From Luteibacter sp. OK325 (GTDB taxonomy: Bacteria > Pseudomonadota > Gammaproteobacteria > Xanthomonadales > Rhodanobacteraceae), in the NCBI RefSeq assembly GCF_003050935.1, contig NZ_QAOX01000007.1, positions 233,344 through 297,343 on the forward strand: a stretch of DNA of 64,000 bases. Direction: 5' to 3'. This document shows, in pieces, positions 42,737 to 52,509 of the stretch. Each line of letters begins with the position of its first letter. Within the stretch, counting starts at the first letter, position 1. A program made the translations under genes and the position numbers. The notes under the pieces were generated by a model. That model did no database searches and was not told where the DNA came from. It saw only the letters and a list, made by a program, of their open reading frames with translations.

Positions 42737-42834
42737 GGTCGCCAGCTTGCCGGAACCGGCGGCATCGGGCACTCTGCCGCGCGGTGCATGCCTTTCGTGG
42801 CGGGCTCCCTTCTTACAGGCTGCGATCGACAGGT

Positions 42835-44076
42835 ATGTTCAGACCCCTCGAACTCTTTATCGGACTGCGCTACACGCGCGCCAAGCGTCGCAACCAGTTC
42901 ATATCCTTCATTTCCACGGTCTCGATCGTCTGCATCGCGATCAGCGTCACCGCGCTCATCACGGTGATGTCGGTGATGAACGGCTTCGACAGCGAGTTGC
43001 GTACGCGCATCCTCGGTGCCGTATCGCACGTGACCGTGTCCGGTATCGACGATACCGTGCAGAACTGGCAGACCGCGGTGAAAACCGCCGAGGGCACCAA
43101 GCACGTGCTCGGTGCCGCGCCGTATGTCGAAACCCAGGCCTTCCTGCAGGCCAAGCGGCCCAGCGGCGCGCTGATCCGCGGTGTGGTGCCGTCGATGGAG
43201 CCGAATGTCTCCGACCTCGACAAGCACATGGTCGAAGGCAAGATGTCCGACCTGACCGACCGCAGCTGGAAGATCATCCTCGGTCGCGAGCTGGCTCTCA
43301 CCCTGGGCGTGAACGTGGGCGACAAGCTCACCGTCGTCGTGCCGCAGTTCACGGCTACGCCCATGGGTGCGGTGCCGAAGCTGCGCAGCTTTACCGTCAG
43401 TGGCATCTTCGAGCTGGGCATGCAGGAATACGACGCGAACCTCGCGCTCGTTTCCATGCCGGATGCCGAACGACTCAATGGCCTCTCCGGGCCCACCGGT
43501 ATCCGCCTCAAGCTGGACGATATGCGCCAGGCCTGGCCGGTGGCACAGGAGCTGGTCAACAAGCTCGGCCAGGCCTACCGCGTCGAGACCTGGATGGACA
43601 CCCACGCCAACTTCTTCCGTGCGATCGACATGGAGAAGACGGTGATGTTCGTGATCCTGTCGCTGATCATCCTCGTCGCGGTGATCAACCTGATTTCCAT
43701 GCTGATGATGCTGGTGACCGACAAACAGGCGGATATCGCGATCCTGCGCACGCTGGGTTCGACGCCGCGCAGCATCATGGGCATGTTCATGGTCCAGGGC
43801 ATCCTGGTCGGTATCGTCGGCATCGGTTTCGGCGTGCTGCTCGGCGCGTTGCTCTCGTTCAACCTGCCGGGCATCGTGAAGTGGATCGAGCACGTCACCG
43901 GGCAGACGTTCCTGTCGCCGGACGTGTATTACATCAGCGAACTGCCGAGCCAGCTGCTGTGGTCCGACGTGGGCTGGGTGGTGGTGGTGACCTTCATGTT
44001 CTCCCTGCTGGCCACGTTGTATCCGGCGTGGCGCGCCTCGCGCACGCAGCCCGCCCAGGCGCTCCGTTATGAATAA
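42835..44076 (+). CDS. lolC: Lipoprotein-releasing system permease LolC/LolE
   Basis: From the ATG at 42835 the protein has 413 residues: one N-terminal membrane segment ([37 protein letters not shown]), a large periplasmic domain (about 45-270), then three C-terminal segments with [41 protein letters not shown], the FtsX/MacB_PCD layout of LolC/LolE. With LolD it extracts outer-membrane lipoproteins to LolA. A single permease gene is present here; xanthomonads often use one LolC/E plus LolD rather than separate lolC and lolE. Confidence 0.93.
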   Translation: MFRPLELFIGLRYTRAKRRNQFISFISTVSIVCIAISVTALITVMSVMNGFDSELRTRILGAVSHVTVSGIDDTVQNWQTAVKTAEGTKHVLGAAPYVETQAFLQAKRPSGALIRGVVPSMEPNVSDLDKHMVEGKMSDLTDRSWKIILGRELALTLGVNVGDKLTVVVPQFTATPMGAVPKLRSFTVSGIFELGMQEYDANLALVSMPDAERLNGLSGPTGIRLKLDDMRQAWPVAQELVNKLGQAYRVETWMDTHANFFRAIDMEKTVMFVILSLIILVAVINLISMLMMLVTDKQADIAILRTLGSTPRSIMGMFMVQGILVGIVGIGFGVLLGALLSFNLPGIVKWIEHVTGQTFLSPDVYYISELPSQLLWSDVGWVVVVTFMFSLLATLYPAWRASRTQPAQALRYE

Positions 44077-44761
44077 GCCCAACGACGATATCGTTCTTCG
44101 CGCCACCGGTGTCGCCAAGGTTTACGAAGAAGGCGACCTGCGTACGGGCGTGCTTTCCAACGTGAACTTCGCCTTGCGCCGCGGCGAGACCATGGCCATC
44201 GTCGGCGCGTCCGGCTCGGGAAAGTCCACGCTGCTGCATATCATTGGTGGCCTGGACACGCTCAGTGCCGGCAAGGTCGAGGTGAATGGCCGCGTGTTGT
44301 CCGAACTGTCGGATGCCGAGCGCGGCCGCGAGCGCAATCGCTCGCTGGGTTTCATCTACCAGTTCCACCATCTGCTGCCTGAGTTCACCTCGCTGGAGAA
44401 CGTGTGCATGCCGCTGCTGATCCGCGGTGTGTCCATTGCCCAGGCGCAGAAGGAGGCCACGGCCCTGCTCGAGCGCGTGGGCCTGGGTGCGCGCCTGCGT
44501 CATCGGCCGGCGGAGATGTCCGGCGGTGAGCGCCAGCGCTGCGCCGTGGCGCGTGCACTGGTGACGCGTCCGGCCTGCGTCCTTGGCGACGAGCCGACGG
44601 GCAATCTCGATGAAGCGAATGCGGCTCACGTCTACGAGCTGATGATCGAACTTAACCGGGAGATCGGCACGAGCTTCGTTCTGGTGACGCATGACACGCG
44701 TCTGGCGGGCCGGATGGACCGGACGCTGGAGTTGCACTCGGGCGAGTTGCACGAGCGGTAA
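44069..44761 (+). CDS. lolD: Lipoprotein-releasing ABC transporter ATPase LolD
   Basis: A 230-residue ATPase: Walker [21 protein letters not shown], signature motif [16 protein letters not shown], Walker [17 protein letters not shown] and the H-loop [11 protein letters not shown]. It overlaps lolC by 8 bases. LolCD use ATP to release lipoproteins from the inner membrane; the many predicted lipoproteins in this window depend on it. The gene ends within a REP-like cluster starting at 44769. Confidence 0.95.
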   Translation: MNKPNDDIVLRATGVAKVYEEGDLRTGVLSNVNFALRRGETMAIVGASGSGKSTLLHIIGGLDTLSAGKVEVNGRVLSELSDAERGRERNRSLGFIYQFHHLLPEFTSLENVCMPLLIRGVSIAQAQKEATALLERVGLGARLRHRPAEMSGGERQRCAVARALVTRPACVLGDEPTGNLDEANAAHVYELMIELNREIGTSFVLVTHDTRLAGRMDRTLELHSGELHER

Positions 44762-44768
44762 TCAAAAC

Positions 44769-44865
44769 ATCGCCGATGAATCGGCTCCCACACGGATTTG
44801 TGGGAGCCGAACGGATTTGTGGGAGCCGATTCATCGGCGATTGTGGGAGCCGCTTCAGCGGCGAT
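44769..44865. repeat. REP-like cluster with truncated duplicated unit
   Basis: An inverted A-type unit, then CACGGATTTGTGGGAGCCGAACGGATTTGTGGGAGCCGATTCATCGGCGAT (a partly duplicated 3' start of a unit) and a C-type unit, between lolD and the minus-strand anti-sigma gene. Confidence 0.9.
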
Positions 44866-44881
44866 GCTCTTTCAGGCCCCC

Positions 44882-45643
44882 TCAGATCGCCTTGACGACG
44901 ACGCGCTGCGCCGCCGCCCGGCCGGCCGCATCGGCCAGTGCCACAACGGCATAGTTATGCCAACCGTCCGACCAGTAATCGGCCAGCAGGCCGTTGTCTT
45001 CGCGCTCGCCGCGGGGTAGCAGGTGCCGCGCCGCGCCCGGCGGCCGTACGTAGAAACTCACCGTGTGGCCGTTGCCGTCGTCGTACAGCACCATCGCGGC
45101 CGGGCCCTGGTCGGTGGCGAAGAGCCGGCCGCCCATCGGCCGGAAACCGGCGTCGGCGAGGTCGGGCAGGTGGACGGTGGCACCGACGCGTCCGGCCAGC
45201 CATGCCCGCAGGTCGCCTTCGTTGCCCGTGGTGATGTCCATGCCCACGCCGTGGTCGACGGCGAGCAGCTGATAAGCCTGCATGGCATCGGCCATCGGCG
45301 CCGTGCTGCCTGTTCCCATGCCACGTGCCGCCCAGCCGCCGATCCCGCCCAGCGCCAGGCACAGCAACAGGCCGGCCGCCATGGCGACCCGGCTTGCGCG
45401 ACGCTGGTGGCGACGCAGGCGCATGACCGTCGGGTCCAGGGCGGCTTCGACGGCCGGTGCCGCGCCGAGATCGCCCGCCAGCAGCGTACGCAGTTGCTGG
45501 GCATCGTGACGCCACCCCTGGACCTCGTCGGCCTGCTCGGCGTGGCGGCTGAGGTAGCGCTCCACTTCACCGCGGCGCGGGCCGTCCAGGTGGCCGTCCA
45601 CGTAGGCATGGATGTCGTGTTCGCTGGGGGGCGTGGTGTTCAT
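44882..45643 (-). CDS. Anti-sigma factor, membrane-anchored
   Basis: A 253-residue protein downstream of an ECF sigma gene. The N-terminal HDIHAYVDGHLDGPRRGEVERYLSRHAEQADEVQGW resembles the RsiW/zinc-anti-sigma domain but lacks its cysteines, so it is a zinc-free variant. One membrane segment follows (VAMAAGLLLCLALGGIGGW, about 88-106), then a periplasmic domain with MQAYQLLAVDHGVGMDITTGNEGDLRAWLAGR and FYVRPPGAARHLLPRGERE. The ATGA overlap with the sigma gene shows translational coupling. Confidence 0.86.
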   Translation of the reverse strand: MNTTPPSEHDIHAYVDGHLDGPRRGEVERYLSRHAEQADEVQGWRHDAQQLRTLLAGDLGAAPAVEAALDPTVMRLRRHQRRASRVAMAAGLLLCLALGGIGGWAARGMGTGSTAPMADAMQAYQLLAVDHGVGMDITTGNEGDLRAWLAGRVGATVHLPDLADAGFRPMGGRLFATDQGPAAMVLYDDGNGHTVSFYVRPPGAARHLLPRGEREDNGLLADYWSDGWHNYAVVALADAAGRAAAQRVVVKAI

Positions 45644-46155
45644 TTCAGCAGTCGCAGGGGAGGGGTTTCAGAACGGCCGCCCTCACCGAGCAGGCGCAGT
45701 GCCCGGCGGGCGCGCGAGAGGCGGGACATGACCGTGCCGATGGGAATCTCGAGGATATCGGCCACCTCCTGGTAGCTCATGCCCTCCACCGTGATCCAGA
45801 TCAGCAGGCTGCGCTGTTCCACCGGAAGTGCCGCGAAGGCGGCAAGGGTGGAGTTGGCAATGGCAACGCGCTCAGCGGACGGCCAGGTAGGCTCGTCCTC
45901 GTGCAGGCTGCCAAGCAGCAGGGCGTAGCGGCTGGCACGCCGTTTTCCGTCCAGGAACAGGCGGTACAAGATCGCAAAGAGCCAGGCGCGCAGACTCTCG
46001 TCTTCTCTGCGTGACGCCCATTTCGAGAGGGCGCGCTCCACCGTCGACTGAACCAGGTCGTCCGCCACAAAGGGGTCGCGAGCCAGCCAAAGCGCGAAGC
46101 GCCGCAAGCGCGGCAGCATCGGGCGAAGGGCTTCGTCGATTCTCGGGTCGGACAT
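45640..46155 (-). CDS. ECF sigma factor
   Basis: About 171 residues from the ATG at 46155 (an ATG at 46182 would add 9 residues). Region 2 is DPFVADDLVQSTVERALSKWASRREDESLRAWLFAILYRLFLDG; region 4 is EQRSLLIWITVEGMSYQEVADILEIPIGTVMSRLSRARRAL. No extracytoplasmic signal is visible, so it is cytoplasmic and held by the downstream membrane anti-sigma factor. The divergent peroxidase/b561 operon, with a GGAATA(15)CGTC box at 46224-46248, is a plausible target. Confidence 0.92.
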   Translation of the reverse strand: MSDPRIDEALRPMLPRLRRFALWLARDPFVADDLVQSTVERALSKWASRREDESLRAWLFAILYRLFLDGKRRASRYALLLGSLHEDEPTWPSAERVAIANSTLAAFAALPVEQRSLLIWITVEGMSYQEVADILEIPIGTVMSRLSRARRALRLLGEGGRSETPPLRLLK

Positions 46156-46195
46156 GCCGGGCCTCGTACCTGGGTGTTCCATGACAGTCAGACGC

Positions 46196-46250
46196 CATTC
46201 GGGGGAGATTATTCCCCCTGAATGGAATAAAAGTCGTGGACGTACGTCCC
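46196..46250. promoter_or_regulatory. Palindrome and ECF-type promoter before the peroxidase operon
   Basis: CATTCGGGGGAGATTATTCCCCCTGAATG at 46196-46224 is an imperfect palindrome (11 of 13 half-site bases agree). It runs straight into GGAATA at 46224-46229, 15 bases from CGTC at 46245-46248, close to an ECF -35/-10 pair for the plus-strand peroxidase gene. Both features are seen; the function is inferred. Confidence 0.6.
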
Positions 46251-46288
46251 ACACTGGAAACGCGATCCCGCGAGGAAGGAGCAGGACC

Positions 46289-47368
46289 ATGCAAGAACCC
46301 AAGAAGCGACCCCCGCCGGCCAATGTGGCCGGACGCTGGGCACTGATAGGCCTTGTCGTTGTAGCCGTTGCCGCGGCGTTTGCGTATGTGGGGGGCTGGC
46401 TCACTCCGTCCCGCCTCACGCCCAAACGTCTCGTCAACGCGCTGCAGGCCAGCGGTGGCGAGCATCCCGGCTTTCGCCGCAACCATGCCAAGGGCATCTG
46501 CGTGGGTGGCTACTTCGAAGCCAGCGGCGCGCTGGCCAGGTACTCGTCGTCCCCGTTGTTCGCCGCTGGCCGTACCCCGGTGGTCGGGCGTCTGGCGCTG
46601 CCCGGCGGCAATCCCTATGCGGCCGACAGCAGTGTGCCCATCCGCAGCTTCGCCCTTCGCTTCGATCTCGCCGACGGCGAGCAGTGGCGCACGGGCATGA
46701 ACGCCATGCCGGTGTTCCCGGTTTCCACGCCACAGGCGTTCTACGACCTTACCGTCGCGACAGGCCCGGACCCGGCTACCGGCAAACCGGATCCGGAGAA
46801 GGCCAAGGCGTTCTTCATGAGCCATCCGGAAGCGGGCGCTTTCCTCGGCTGGATCAAGACGGCCAAGCCGGCCGCCAGTTACGTCGACGAGACCTACCAG
46901 AGCATCAACGCCTTCTACCTCCGCGACGCGAACGGCGAACGCCATGCCGTCCGCTGGAAAGTCGTCCCGGAGACGCCGGCGACCGGCGACGGCGGGCCTG
47001 CGGCCGGCGACACCGACTACCTCGATGCCGACCTGACCCGGCGCCTGGCGCAGGGACCGGTTCGCTGGCACCTGCAGATGGTGCTTGCCGCACCCGGCGA
47101 CCCTGTCGACGATGCGACGAAGGCGTGGCCGGACGACCGGCAGACGGTCGACGCGGGCGTCGTCGTGATCGACAGCGCGCAGCCGCAGGCGAACGGCCCT
47201 TGCCGTGACGTCAACTACGACCCGACGATCCTGCCGCGCGGCATCGAGATATCGGGCGATCCGATCGTCGTCGCGCGCTCGGCGGCTTATGCGGTTTCGT
47301 ACCTGCGCCGTACCGGTGAGGAAGGTCATCTCCCCGGCACTGCCCATCCGAAGGAGGATCAGCGATGA
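46289..47368 (+). CDS. Membrane-anchored catalase-family peroxidase
   Basis: The ATG at 46289 gives 359 residues. One membrane segment (WALIGLVVVAVAAAFAYVGGWL, about 16-37) precedes a SrpA/KatA-like catalase core with the distal His in FRRNHAKGICVGGYF, RSFALRFDLADGEQWRTGMNAMPVFPV and the proximal region near NYDPTILPRGIEISGDPIVVARSAAYAVSYLRRTGE. Being short and membrane-tethered, it probably acts as a peroxidase rather than a full catalase. It overlaps a cytochrome b561 by 4 bases, which could feed it electrons. Confidence 0.9.
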   Translation: MQEPKKRPPPANVAGRWALIGLVVVAVAAAFAYVGGWLTPSRLTPKRLVNALQASGGEHPGFRRNHAKGICVGGYFEASGALARYSSSPLFAAGRTPVVGRLALPGGNPYAADSSVPIRSFALRFDLADGEQWRTGMNAMPVFPVSTPQAFYDLTVATGPDPATGKPDPEKAKAFFMSHPEAGAFLGWIKTAKPAASYVDETYQSINAFYLRDANGERHAVRWKVVPETPATGDGGPAAGDTDYLDADLTRRLAQGPVRWHLQMVLAAPGDPVDDATKAWPDDRQTVDAGVVVIDSAQPQANGPCRDVNYDPTILPRGIEISGDPIVVARSAAYAVSYLRRTGEEGHLPGTAHPKEDQR

Positions 47369-47904
47369 GCCGCGTCGACACGTTCCACCCCTTCGCCCGT
47401 GTCCTGCACTGGCTGATGTCGATCATGATCCTCACCATGCTCTTCGTGGGCGCGGGGATGGTCACCAGCGTCGAAGCGAAGCACGAATGGCTGCTGTCGA
47501 TCCATCGGCCGCTGGGCATCACGATCTTCGTCCTCGCGCTGATCCGGCTCGGTTTTCGCCTCACCCATCCGGCACCGCCCCTCCCGGCCGACATGCCGGA
47601 ATGGCAGAAGCTCGCCGCGCATGGATCGCACTGGATGCTCTACGGCCTGATGATCCTGATGCCTTTGATCGGCTGGGGCATGCTTTCGGCGGGTAACTAC
47701 CCGGTGACGCTCTGGTCCGGCTTCCAGCTGCCACCGATCCTGCCGGCCGGTCCGGCGTTGTATGCCTGGCTTCGCGAAGCGCATCGTTATCTCGCCTGGC
47801 TGTTCTTCCTCACCTTCCTCGCACATATGGGCGCGGCGCTGATGCACGGTTTGATCCGTCGCGACGGTGTGTTGCCGTCGATGACGGGCGGCTCGAACGA
47901 TTGA
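47365..47904 (+). CDS. Cytochrome b561
   Basis: A 179-residue protein with four membrane segments and the heme-binding histidines expected for the b561 family (HPFARVLHWLM near the start, IHRPLGITIFV, LAAHGSHWMLYGLM and the last-helix HMGAALMHG). It moves electrons from the quinone pool across the membrane. It overlaps the peroxidase by 4 bases, so the pair forms a peroxidase/electron-donor module. The ECF sigma/anti-sigma pair is divergent. Confidence 0.93.
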   Translation: MSRVDTFHPFARVLHWLMSIMILTMLFVGAGMVTSVEAKHEWLLSIHRPLGITIFVLALIRLGFRLTHPAPPLPADMPEWQKLAAHGSHWMLYGLMILMPLIGWGMLSAGNYPVTLWSGFQLPPILPAGPALYAWLREAHRYLAWLFFLTFLAHMGAALMHGLIRRDGVLPSMTGGSND

Positions 47905-47930
47905 GGTCGCGAGCAAGGCACAATGCAGGT

Positions 47931-48959
47931 ATGCGTTATGCCTTGCTCGCCCTGATCACTGTTCTCGCCGGCTGCCGTTCACTCGGCTACTACGCGCACG
48001 TGACTCATGGCCAGGCGGCGTTGCTCGCGCAACGCCGCTCCATCGACAAGGTGGTGGTCGATCCGAAGACGCCGGAGAAAACGCGCCAGCGCTTGGTGCT
48101 GGCACAGGAAGCACGGCGCTTCGCTTCGAAACAACTCGACTTGCCGGATAACCGCAGCTACACCCTGTACGTCCAGCTGGATCGGCCGTGGGTGGCCTGG
48201 AATGTCTTCGCCACGCCCGAGCTTTCGGTCTCGGCAGTGACGCACTGCTTCCCGATCGCGGGCTGCGTGGCGTATCGCGGATTCTTCCGCAAGGACCTTG
48301 CCGATCGCGAGGCCGTGCGCGAACGCTCGCTTGGCCATGACGTGGCGCTCGGCGAGGTGCCCGCGTACTCGACGCTGGGCTGGTTCGCCGATCCCATCCT
48401 CAGCAGCATGATGCGTTGGGATGACGATGAACTCGTCGGAACGATCTTTCACGAACTGGCACACCAGAAGATCTACGTGAAAGACGACTCGTCATTCAAT
48501 GAATCGTATGCGAGTTTCGTCGAGCAGGAAGGCGTGCGCGAGTGGCGACAGGCCCGCCAGTTACCACCGCCGGACGAGAAGGGCGACGCATTGGACCACG
48601 CGTTCACCAGCCAGGTACTCGCGCTGCGCGACCGGCTCAAGGCGATCTATGCGCAGCCGTGGACTGACGATGTGAAGCGCGTAGCCAAGGCTGAGGAGTT
48701 CGAGGATTTTCGCGGGCGCTATCTGGCGTGGCGCGCCGGTGAAGCCGGAGGCGATCATCGCTACGACCGCTGGATGGCGCGGCCGTTGAACAATGCCTCG
48801 TTGCTGCCCTTCGGCCTGTACGACACGTGGACCGCGTCGTTCGCGACGCTCTTCGAGCAGTCCGGCCGGGCGTGGCCGGTGTTCTTCGCGAAGGTGTCCG
48901 CGTTAGCAAAGCTGCCGCCCGACGAGCGCACCGGGCAGCTCCAGGCCCTGAAACACTAG
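47931..48959 (+). CDS. Aminopeptidase-like metallopeptidase lipoprotein (DUF2265)
   Basis: The ATG at 47931 gives 342 residues. A lipobox LAGCRSLGYY puts Cys near 16, so it is probably a membrane lipoprotein. The zinc motif TIFHELAHQKIYVKDDSSFNESYASFVEQEG is the HEXXH-like HELAH plus ESYA segment of the DUF2265 predicted aminopeptidases; the second Glu is the likely third ligand. It follows the b561 operon by 26 bases and ends beside a REP cluster. Substrate unknown. Confidence 0.87.
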   Translation: MRYALLALITVLAGCRSLGYYAHVTHGQAALLAQRRSIDKVVVDPKTPEKTRQRLVLAQEARRFASKQLDLPDNRSYTLYVQLDRPWVAWNVFATPELSVSAVTHCFPIAGCVAYRGFFRKDLADREAVRERSLGHDVALGEVPAYSTLGWFADPILSSMMRWDDDELVGTIFHELAHQKIYVKDDSSFNESYASFVEQEGVREWRQARQLPPPDEKGDALDHAFTSQVLALRDRLKAIYAQPWTDDVKRVAKAEEFEDFRGRYLAWRAGEAGGDHRYDRWMARPLNNASLLPFGLYDTWTASFATLFEQSGRAWPVFFAKVSALAKLPPDERTGQLQALKH

Positions 48960-48964
48960 GTTTT

Positions 48965-49150
48965 CTGTAGGAGGCCTTCGGTAGGAGGCTTTCTGTGGGA
49001 GGCTTTCTGTGGGAGCCGATTCATCGGCGATTGTGGGAGCCGATTCATCGGCGATCCCGCGGCAGCGGGCCAGTCCGCCGCGAGCACCCATCGCCGCTGA
49101 AGCGGCTCCCACAGGAAGCTGAAACATTGCCGCTGAAGCGGCTCCCACAT
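48965..49150. repeat. Expanded composite REP-like cluster with tandem truncated units
   Basis: Starts with three shortened tandem copies (TGTAGGAGGCC, GTAGGAGGC, TGTGGGAGGC) before a full A-type unit, a second A-type unit, the CCCGCGGCAGCGGG hairpin and an inverted C-type unit, then a second C-type tail. About 185 bases in all, the largest cluster in the window, between the peptidase and the cytochrome c gene. Confidence 0.9.
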
Positions 49151-49153
49151 GGG

Positions 49154-49960
49154 TTAAGGTGTGGCCTTTCGACCTGCCATGTGCTTGAAGTAGGCGACGA
49201 GGTCGTCGAGGTCGGCGTCGGAGAGTGTCTGGCGGTCGAAGCCGGGCATCTTCGCCTGCGGCCAGTGACGCATGTCCTGTGGGTTGCGCACGAGGGTGCG
49301 CAGCATGTCGTCGCGCAGGTACTCGGTGGGACTGTGCGGGATGTTGAGATCCGGGCCGAGCTTCGCATCGCCCTGGCCGTTGAGCGTATGGCAGGTAATG
49401 CAGTTGCGCTGGAAGACGGCAAAGCCCTTCGTGATCGGGTCGTTCGCGGCTAACCCCGGCGCGGGTCGCATGGCCGGGAATCGGCTGGCCGGGTCGCCAA
49501 GCACGCGCACCGAGGCGACCTGATAAGGCCATTGCTCGGTGCCGACGTGGCCCGCTTCCGGATGCAGCCAGACCAGGTAGAACGGACCGGCGCTGGGTTT
49601 GCCGTCGCCGAGTGCCGGCCAGGGCTTGCCCGGCGGCTCGACCGCCAGCCACGCTTCGGCGCCATGCGCATCGAGAACCAGGCTACCTGGAATTTCCGCG
49701 GTGAACCCATCCAGCGCCGTGAACTGCAGGTGTGAGCCCGGTGCCACGCCATCGAGGAGGGCCTTCATCGGCACCGCGCGGTACGGCATCGTGCGGTGGT
49801 ACGACACGTCGCCGGGTATGGAGATCTCGCGTACGTCGGGACGGGCGAGCAACTGCTCCGTGGTAAGCGTGCGTGGCCCGTGTCCCGTATCGATGGTGAG
49901 CGTGGCGGCATGGCACAGCGTGGCGCAAAGGGTGAGTAGCAATCCGGTCAGCAGGCGCAC
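49154..49960 (-). CDS. Exported cytochrome c with sulfite-oxidase-like domain
   Basis: A 268-residue protein: signal peptide [16 protein letters not shown], an N-terminal region (about 25-130) with [53 protein letters not shown] resembling the molybdopterin-domain surface of sulfite oxidases (no molybdenum Cys visible), then a short linker, and a class I cytochrome c with [21 protein letters not shown] (heme Cys-Cys-His near 180) and [21 protein letters not shown] with the axial Met. The fusion is unusual and its function is unknown. The heme requires the ccm cluster in this window. Confidence 0.85.
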   Translation of the reverse strand: MRLLTGLLLTLCATLCHAATLTIDTGHGPRTLTTEQLLARPDVREISIPGDVSYHRTMPYRAVPMKALLDGVAPGSHLQFTALDGFTAEIPGSLVLDAHGAEAWLAVEPPGKPWPALGDGKPSAGPFYLVWLHPEAGHVGTEQWPYQVASVRVLGDPASRFPAMRPAPGLAANDPITKGFAVFQRNCITCHTLNGQGDAKLGPDLNIPHSPTEYLRDDMLRTLVRNPQDMRHWPQAKMPGFDRQTLSDADLDDLVAYFKHMAGRKATP

Positions 49961-50065
49961 GGCGGGGTCCTTCTGGCTTGGCGGGGCGACACGGTGTCGC
50001 GGTACCCTCGGATTATCGCCTGCGCAGCCCCATGTCGGGGTTTCGACCCGATCACGGATTCACCC

Positions 50066-50449
50066 ATGGCCGACACCGCTGTCCCCGAATTCTTCGAGCG
50101 CTTTCCGATGACGCGCATCGTCAATACGGATCTCGACGCCGACCTCGCCGCGGACGACAACCGTATCGCCGTCCTCTTCCTGTGGGGCCGCGATTGCCCG
50201 AACTGCGATATCGCCAAGCGGCAGATCCTGCTGACCAGCGAACGCTTCGTCTGGCCCCAGGTACGTTGGCTGCACGACAACGTGTACGACGATCCGACCA
50301 TGGCTACGCGCTTCGGCCTGCACGGGATTCCCGCCTTCTTCCTGTTCCACCGTGGCAAGAAGCTGGGCCGCATCACCGCGTGGCCGGGCACGCAGCCGTT
50401 CATCGACGCAGTGAACAAGCAGATCGCATTGACAGGTGCCACCGCATGA
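50066..50449 (+). CDS. Thioredoxin-family protein
   Basis: From the ATG at 50066 the protein has 127 residues. The fold region [23 protein letters not shown] holds a CPNC redox pair (near 48-51), with a [23 protein letters not shown] segment carrying the cis-Pro. No signal peptide, so cytoplasmic. The ATGA overlap with pncB suggests cotranscription, though the link between a thiol protein and NAD salvage is not obvious. A longer upstream frame overlaps the cytochrome c promoter region and is rejected. Confidence 0.88.
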   Translation: MADTAVPEFFERFPMTRIVNTDLDADLAADDNRIAVLFLWGRDCPNCDIAKRQILLTSERFVWPQVRWLHDNVYDDPTMATRFGLHGIPAFFLFHRGKKLGRITAWPGTQPFIDAVNKQIALTGATA

Positions 50450-51648
50450 TCATCCAGTCGCTGCTCGATACCGACCTCTACAAGTTCACCATGATGCAGG
50501 TGGTGCTGCATCAGTATCCCGCGGCGCAGGTGGAGTACCGTTTCCGATGCCGCACGCCGGGGGTGGACCTCGTTCCTTTGATCGCGCGCATCCGCGAAGA
50601 GCTCGACCATCTGTGCTCCCTGCGCTTCGGTGACGAAGAACTCGCGTACCTGCGTACGCTGCGTTTCATCGACAGCGACTTCGTCGATTTCCTCGGCCTG
50701 TTTCACCTCAACGCGCGCTACGTGTCGATCTCGCCATCGACCGAACATGAAGGCGAGATCGATATCGTCATCACCGGGCCGTGGCTGCACACGATCATGT
50801 TCGAAGTGCCGTTGCTGGCGATCGTCAACGAGCTGTATTTCGCCGCGAACCATCCTGAGGCCGATCTCGCCGAGGGCAGGGCACGTCTGCGCGCGAAGAT
50901 CGCCTTGTTGCGCGACACCAAGGGCTTCGAGCGCGTTCGTATTGCCGATTACGGCACGCGGCGGCGTTTCTCGCGTGCCTGGCATGAAGAGGCGTTGCAG
51001 ATCATGAAGGCCGAATGGGGCACGCACCTGGCTGGCACCAGCAACGTCTGGTTTGCGATGCGCCAGGGGTTGGTGCCGATCGGCAGCATGGCGCACGAGT
51101 ACCTGCAGGCATTCCAGTCGCTCGGTCCCCGCCTGCGCGACTCGCAGACCGCGGCGCTCGAATCCTGGGCCCGCGAATACCGCGGCGACCTGGGTATCGC
51201 GCTATCGGACGTCTATGGCCTGGATGCCTTCCTGCGCGACTTCGACATGTACTTCTGCAAGCTGTTCGACGGAGCGCGCCACGATTCCGGTGATCCCTTC
51301 GTATGGGGTGACCGCGTGCTCTCGCACTACGTCAGCAATCGCGTGGACCCACGCACGAAGATCCTCGTCTTCAGCGACGGCCTCGACGTTCCGCGGGTGA
51401 TGGATCTGTACTCACACTTCGAAGGTCGCTGCCAGCTGTCCTTCGGCGTCGGTACCAACCTGACCAACGATGTCGGGCCGGATCCGCTCAACATCGTGAT
51501 CAAGATGACCCGCTGCAACGGGCAGCCGGTGGCGAAGCTGTCCGATTCGCCGGGGAAGAACATGAGCGACGACGCGGAGTACGTGTCGTACCTGCGCAAG
51601 GTGTTTGGCTTGCCGGCTCAGAATGCCGGCAACACCGCACCGCCGTAG
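50446..51648 (+). CDS. pncB: Nicotinate phosphoribosyltransferase
   Basis: The ATG at 50446 gives 400 residues, the normal PncB length. The start [33 protein letters not shown] is diagnostic, followed by [19 protein letters not shown] and [27 protein letters not shown] with the active-site region. It makes nicotinate mononucleotide from nicotinate in NAD salvage, complementing the kmo branch of de novo NAD synthesis. It overlaps the thioredoxin-like gene by 4 bases and the convergent metQ by 31 bases. Confidence 0.96.
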   Translation: MIIQSLLDTDLYKFTMMQVVLHQYPAAQVEYRFRCRTPGVDLVPLIARIREELDHLCSLRFGDEELAYLRTLRFIDSDFVDFLGLFHLNARYVSISPSTEHEGEIDIVITGPWLHTIMFEVPLLAIVNELYFAANHPEADLAEGRARLRAKIALLRDTKGFERVRIADYGTRRRFSRAWHEEALQIMKAEWGTHLAGTSNVWFAMRQGLVPIGSMAHEYLQAFQSLGPRLRDSQTAALESWAREYRGDLGIALSDVYGLDAFLRDFDMYFCKLFDGARHDSGDPFVWGDRVLSHYVSNRVDPRTKILVFSDGLDVPRVMDLYSHFEGRCQLSFGVGTNLTNDVGPDPLNIVIKMTRCNGQPVAKLSDSPGKNMSDDAEYVSYLRKVFGLPAQNAGNTAPP

Positions 51649-52430
51649 TTCTTCTCGATGAACGCCTTCACCTCGGGCGAGGTGAGGGCGGCGGCAAGCT
51701 TCTGCACGCGCGGGTCGTCCTTGTTATCCGGGCGCGAGACGAGGAAGTTCACGTACGGGGAATCCTTGTCCTCGATCAGCAGCGCATCTTTCACCGGATT
51801 CAGGCCGGCGGCCAGAGCGTAGTTGGTGTTGATCAGGGCGAGGTCCACTTCGTCGAGTACACGCGGCAGCATGGCCGCCTCGAGCTCACGGAACTTGAGG
51901 TTCTTCGGATTGGTCGCGACGTCTTTCAGTGTGGCCAGGCGGTCGTTCGGGTTCTTCAGCGTGATCAGGCCGTGCCTGGCCAGCAGCAGCAGCGCGCGGC
52001 TGTTGTTGCTCGGGTCGTTAGGGATCACGACATTGGCGCCGTCGGGCAGCTGGTCGATGGATTTGAACTTCTTCGAGTACGCACCGAAGGGCTCGATGTG
52101 CACGCCGACGACCTTGACCAGGTTGGTCCCGCGTTCCTTGTTGAAGGCATCGAGGTAGGGTTCGGTCTGGAAGAAGTTGACGTCCAGCTGCTTCTGCGCC
52201 ACCTGCATGTTCGGCTGCACGTAGTCGGTGAACACCTTGATCTCGAGGTTCACGCCCTGCCTGGCGAGCAGCGGCTTGATCTCCTTGAGGATCTCGGCGT
52301 GCGGCACGGGCGTGGCGGCGACCGTGAGCGTGGCCTCGGCCGAGCCGTCCTTGCCGCCGCCGTCACCGTTCGAACAGCCCGCGACAAGCACGGCGAGGGC
52401 GGCGGCGAGGGGGAGCAGGTACTTCTTCAT
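51618..52430 (-). CDS. metQ: Methionine-binding lipoprotein MetQ
   Basis: A 270-residue NlpA-family protein with lipobox [11 protein letters not shown] (Cys near 19) and the typical [41 protein letters not shown] and [15 protein letters not shown] segments. It delivers methionine to MetI/MetN. A 79-base gap separates it from metI. Its 3' end overlaps pncB by 31 bases. Confidence 0.95.
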   Translation of the reverse strand: MKKYLLPLAAALAVLVAGCSNGDGGGKDGSAEATLTVAATPVPHAEILKEIKPLLARQGVNLEIKVFTDYVQPNMQVAQKQLDVNFFQTEPYLDAFNKERGTNLVKVVGVHIEPFGAYSKKFKSIDQLPDGANVVIPNDPSNNSRALLLLARHGLITLKNPNDRLATLKDVATNPKNLKFRELEAAMLPRVLDEVDLALINTNYALAAGLNPVKDALLIEDKDSPYVNFLVSRPDNKDDPRVQKLAAALTSPEVKAFIEKNYGGAVLPAF

Positions 52431-52509
52431 GGAGACGTCCGTGGCTTATGTTGCGGTGCGCCAGCATAGACGTCCATACCGCCAGATGCAAAGCCGGCCG
52501 CGCCGCCGT

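Noticed and set aside
41206..44118. A 970-codon open frame on the minus strand across sdhB, sdhE, ygfX and lolC
   Set aside because: It is the antisense shadow of four strongly supported genes. GC-rich third positions make long antisense frames common; its sequence is low-complexity Arg/His/Gln and lacks any domain.
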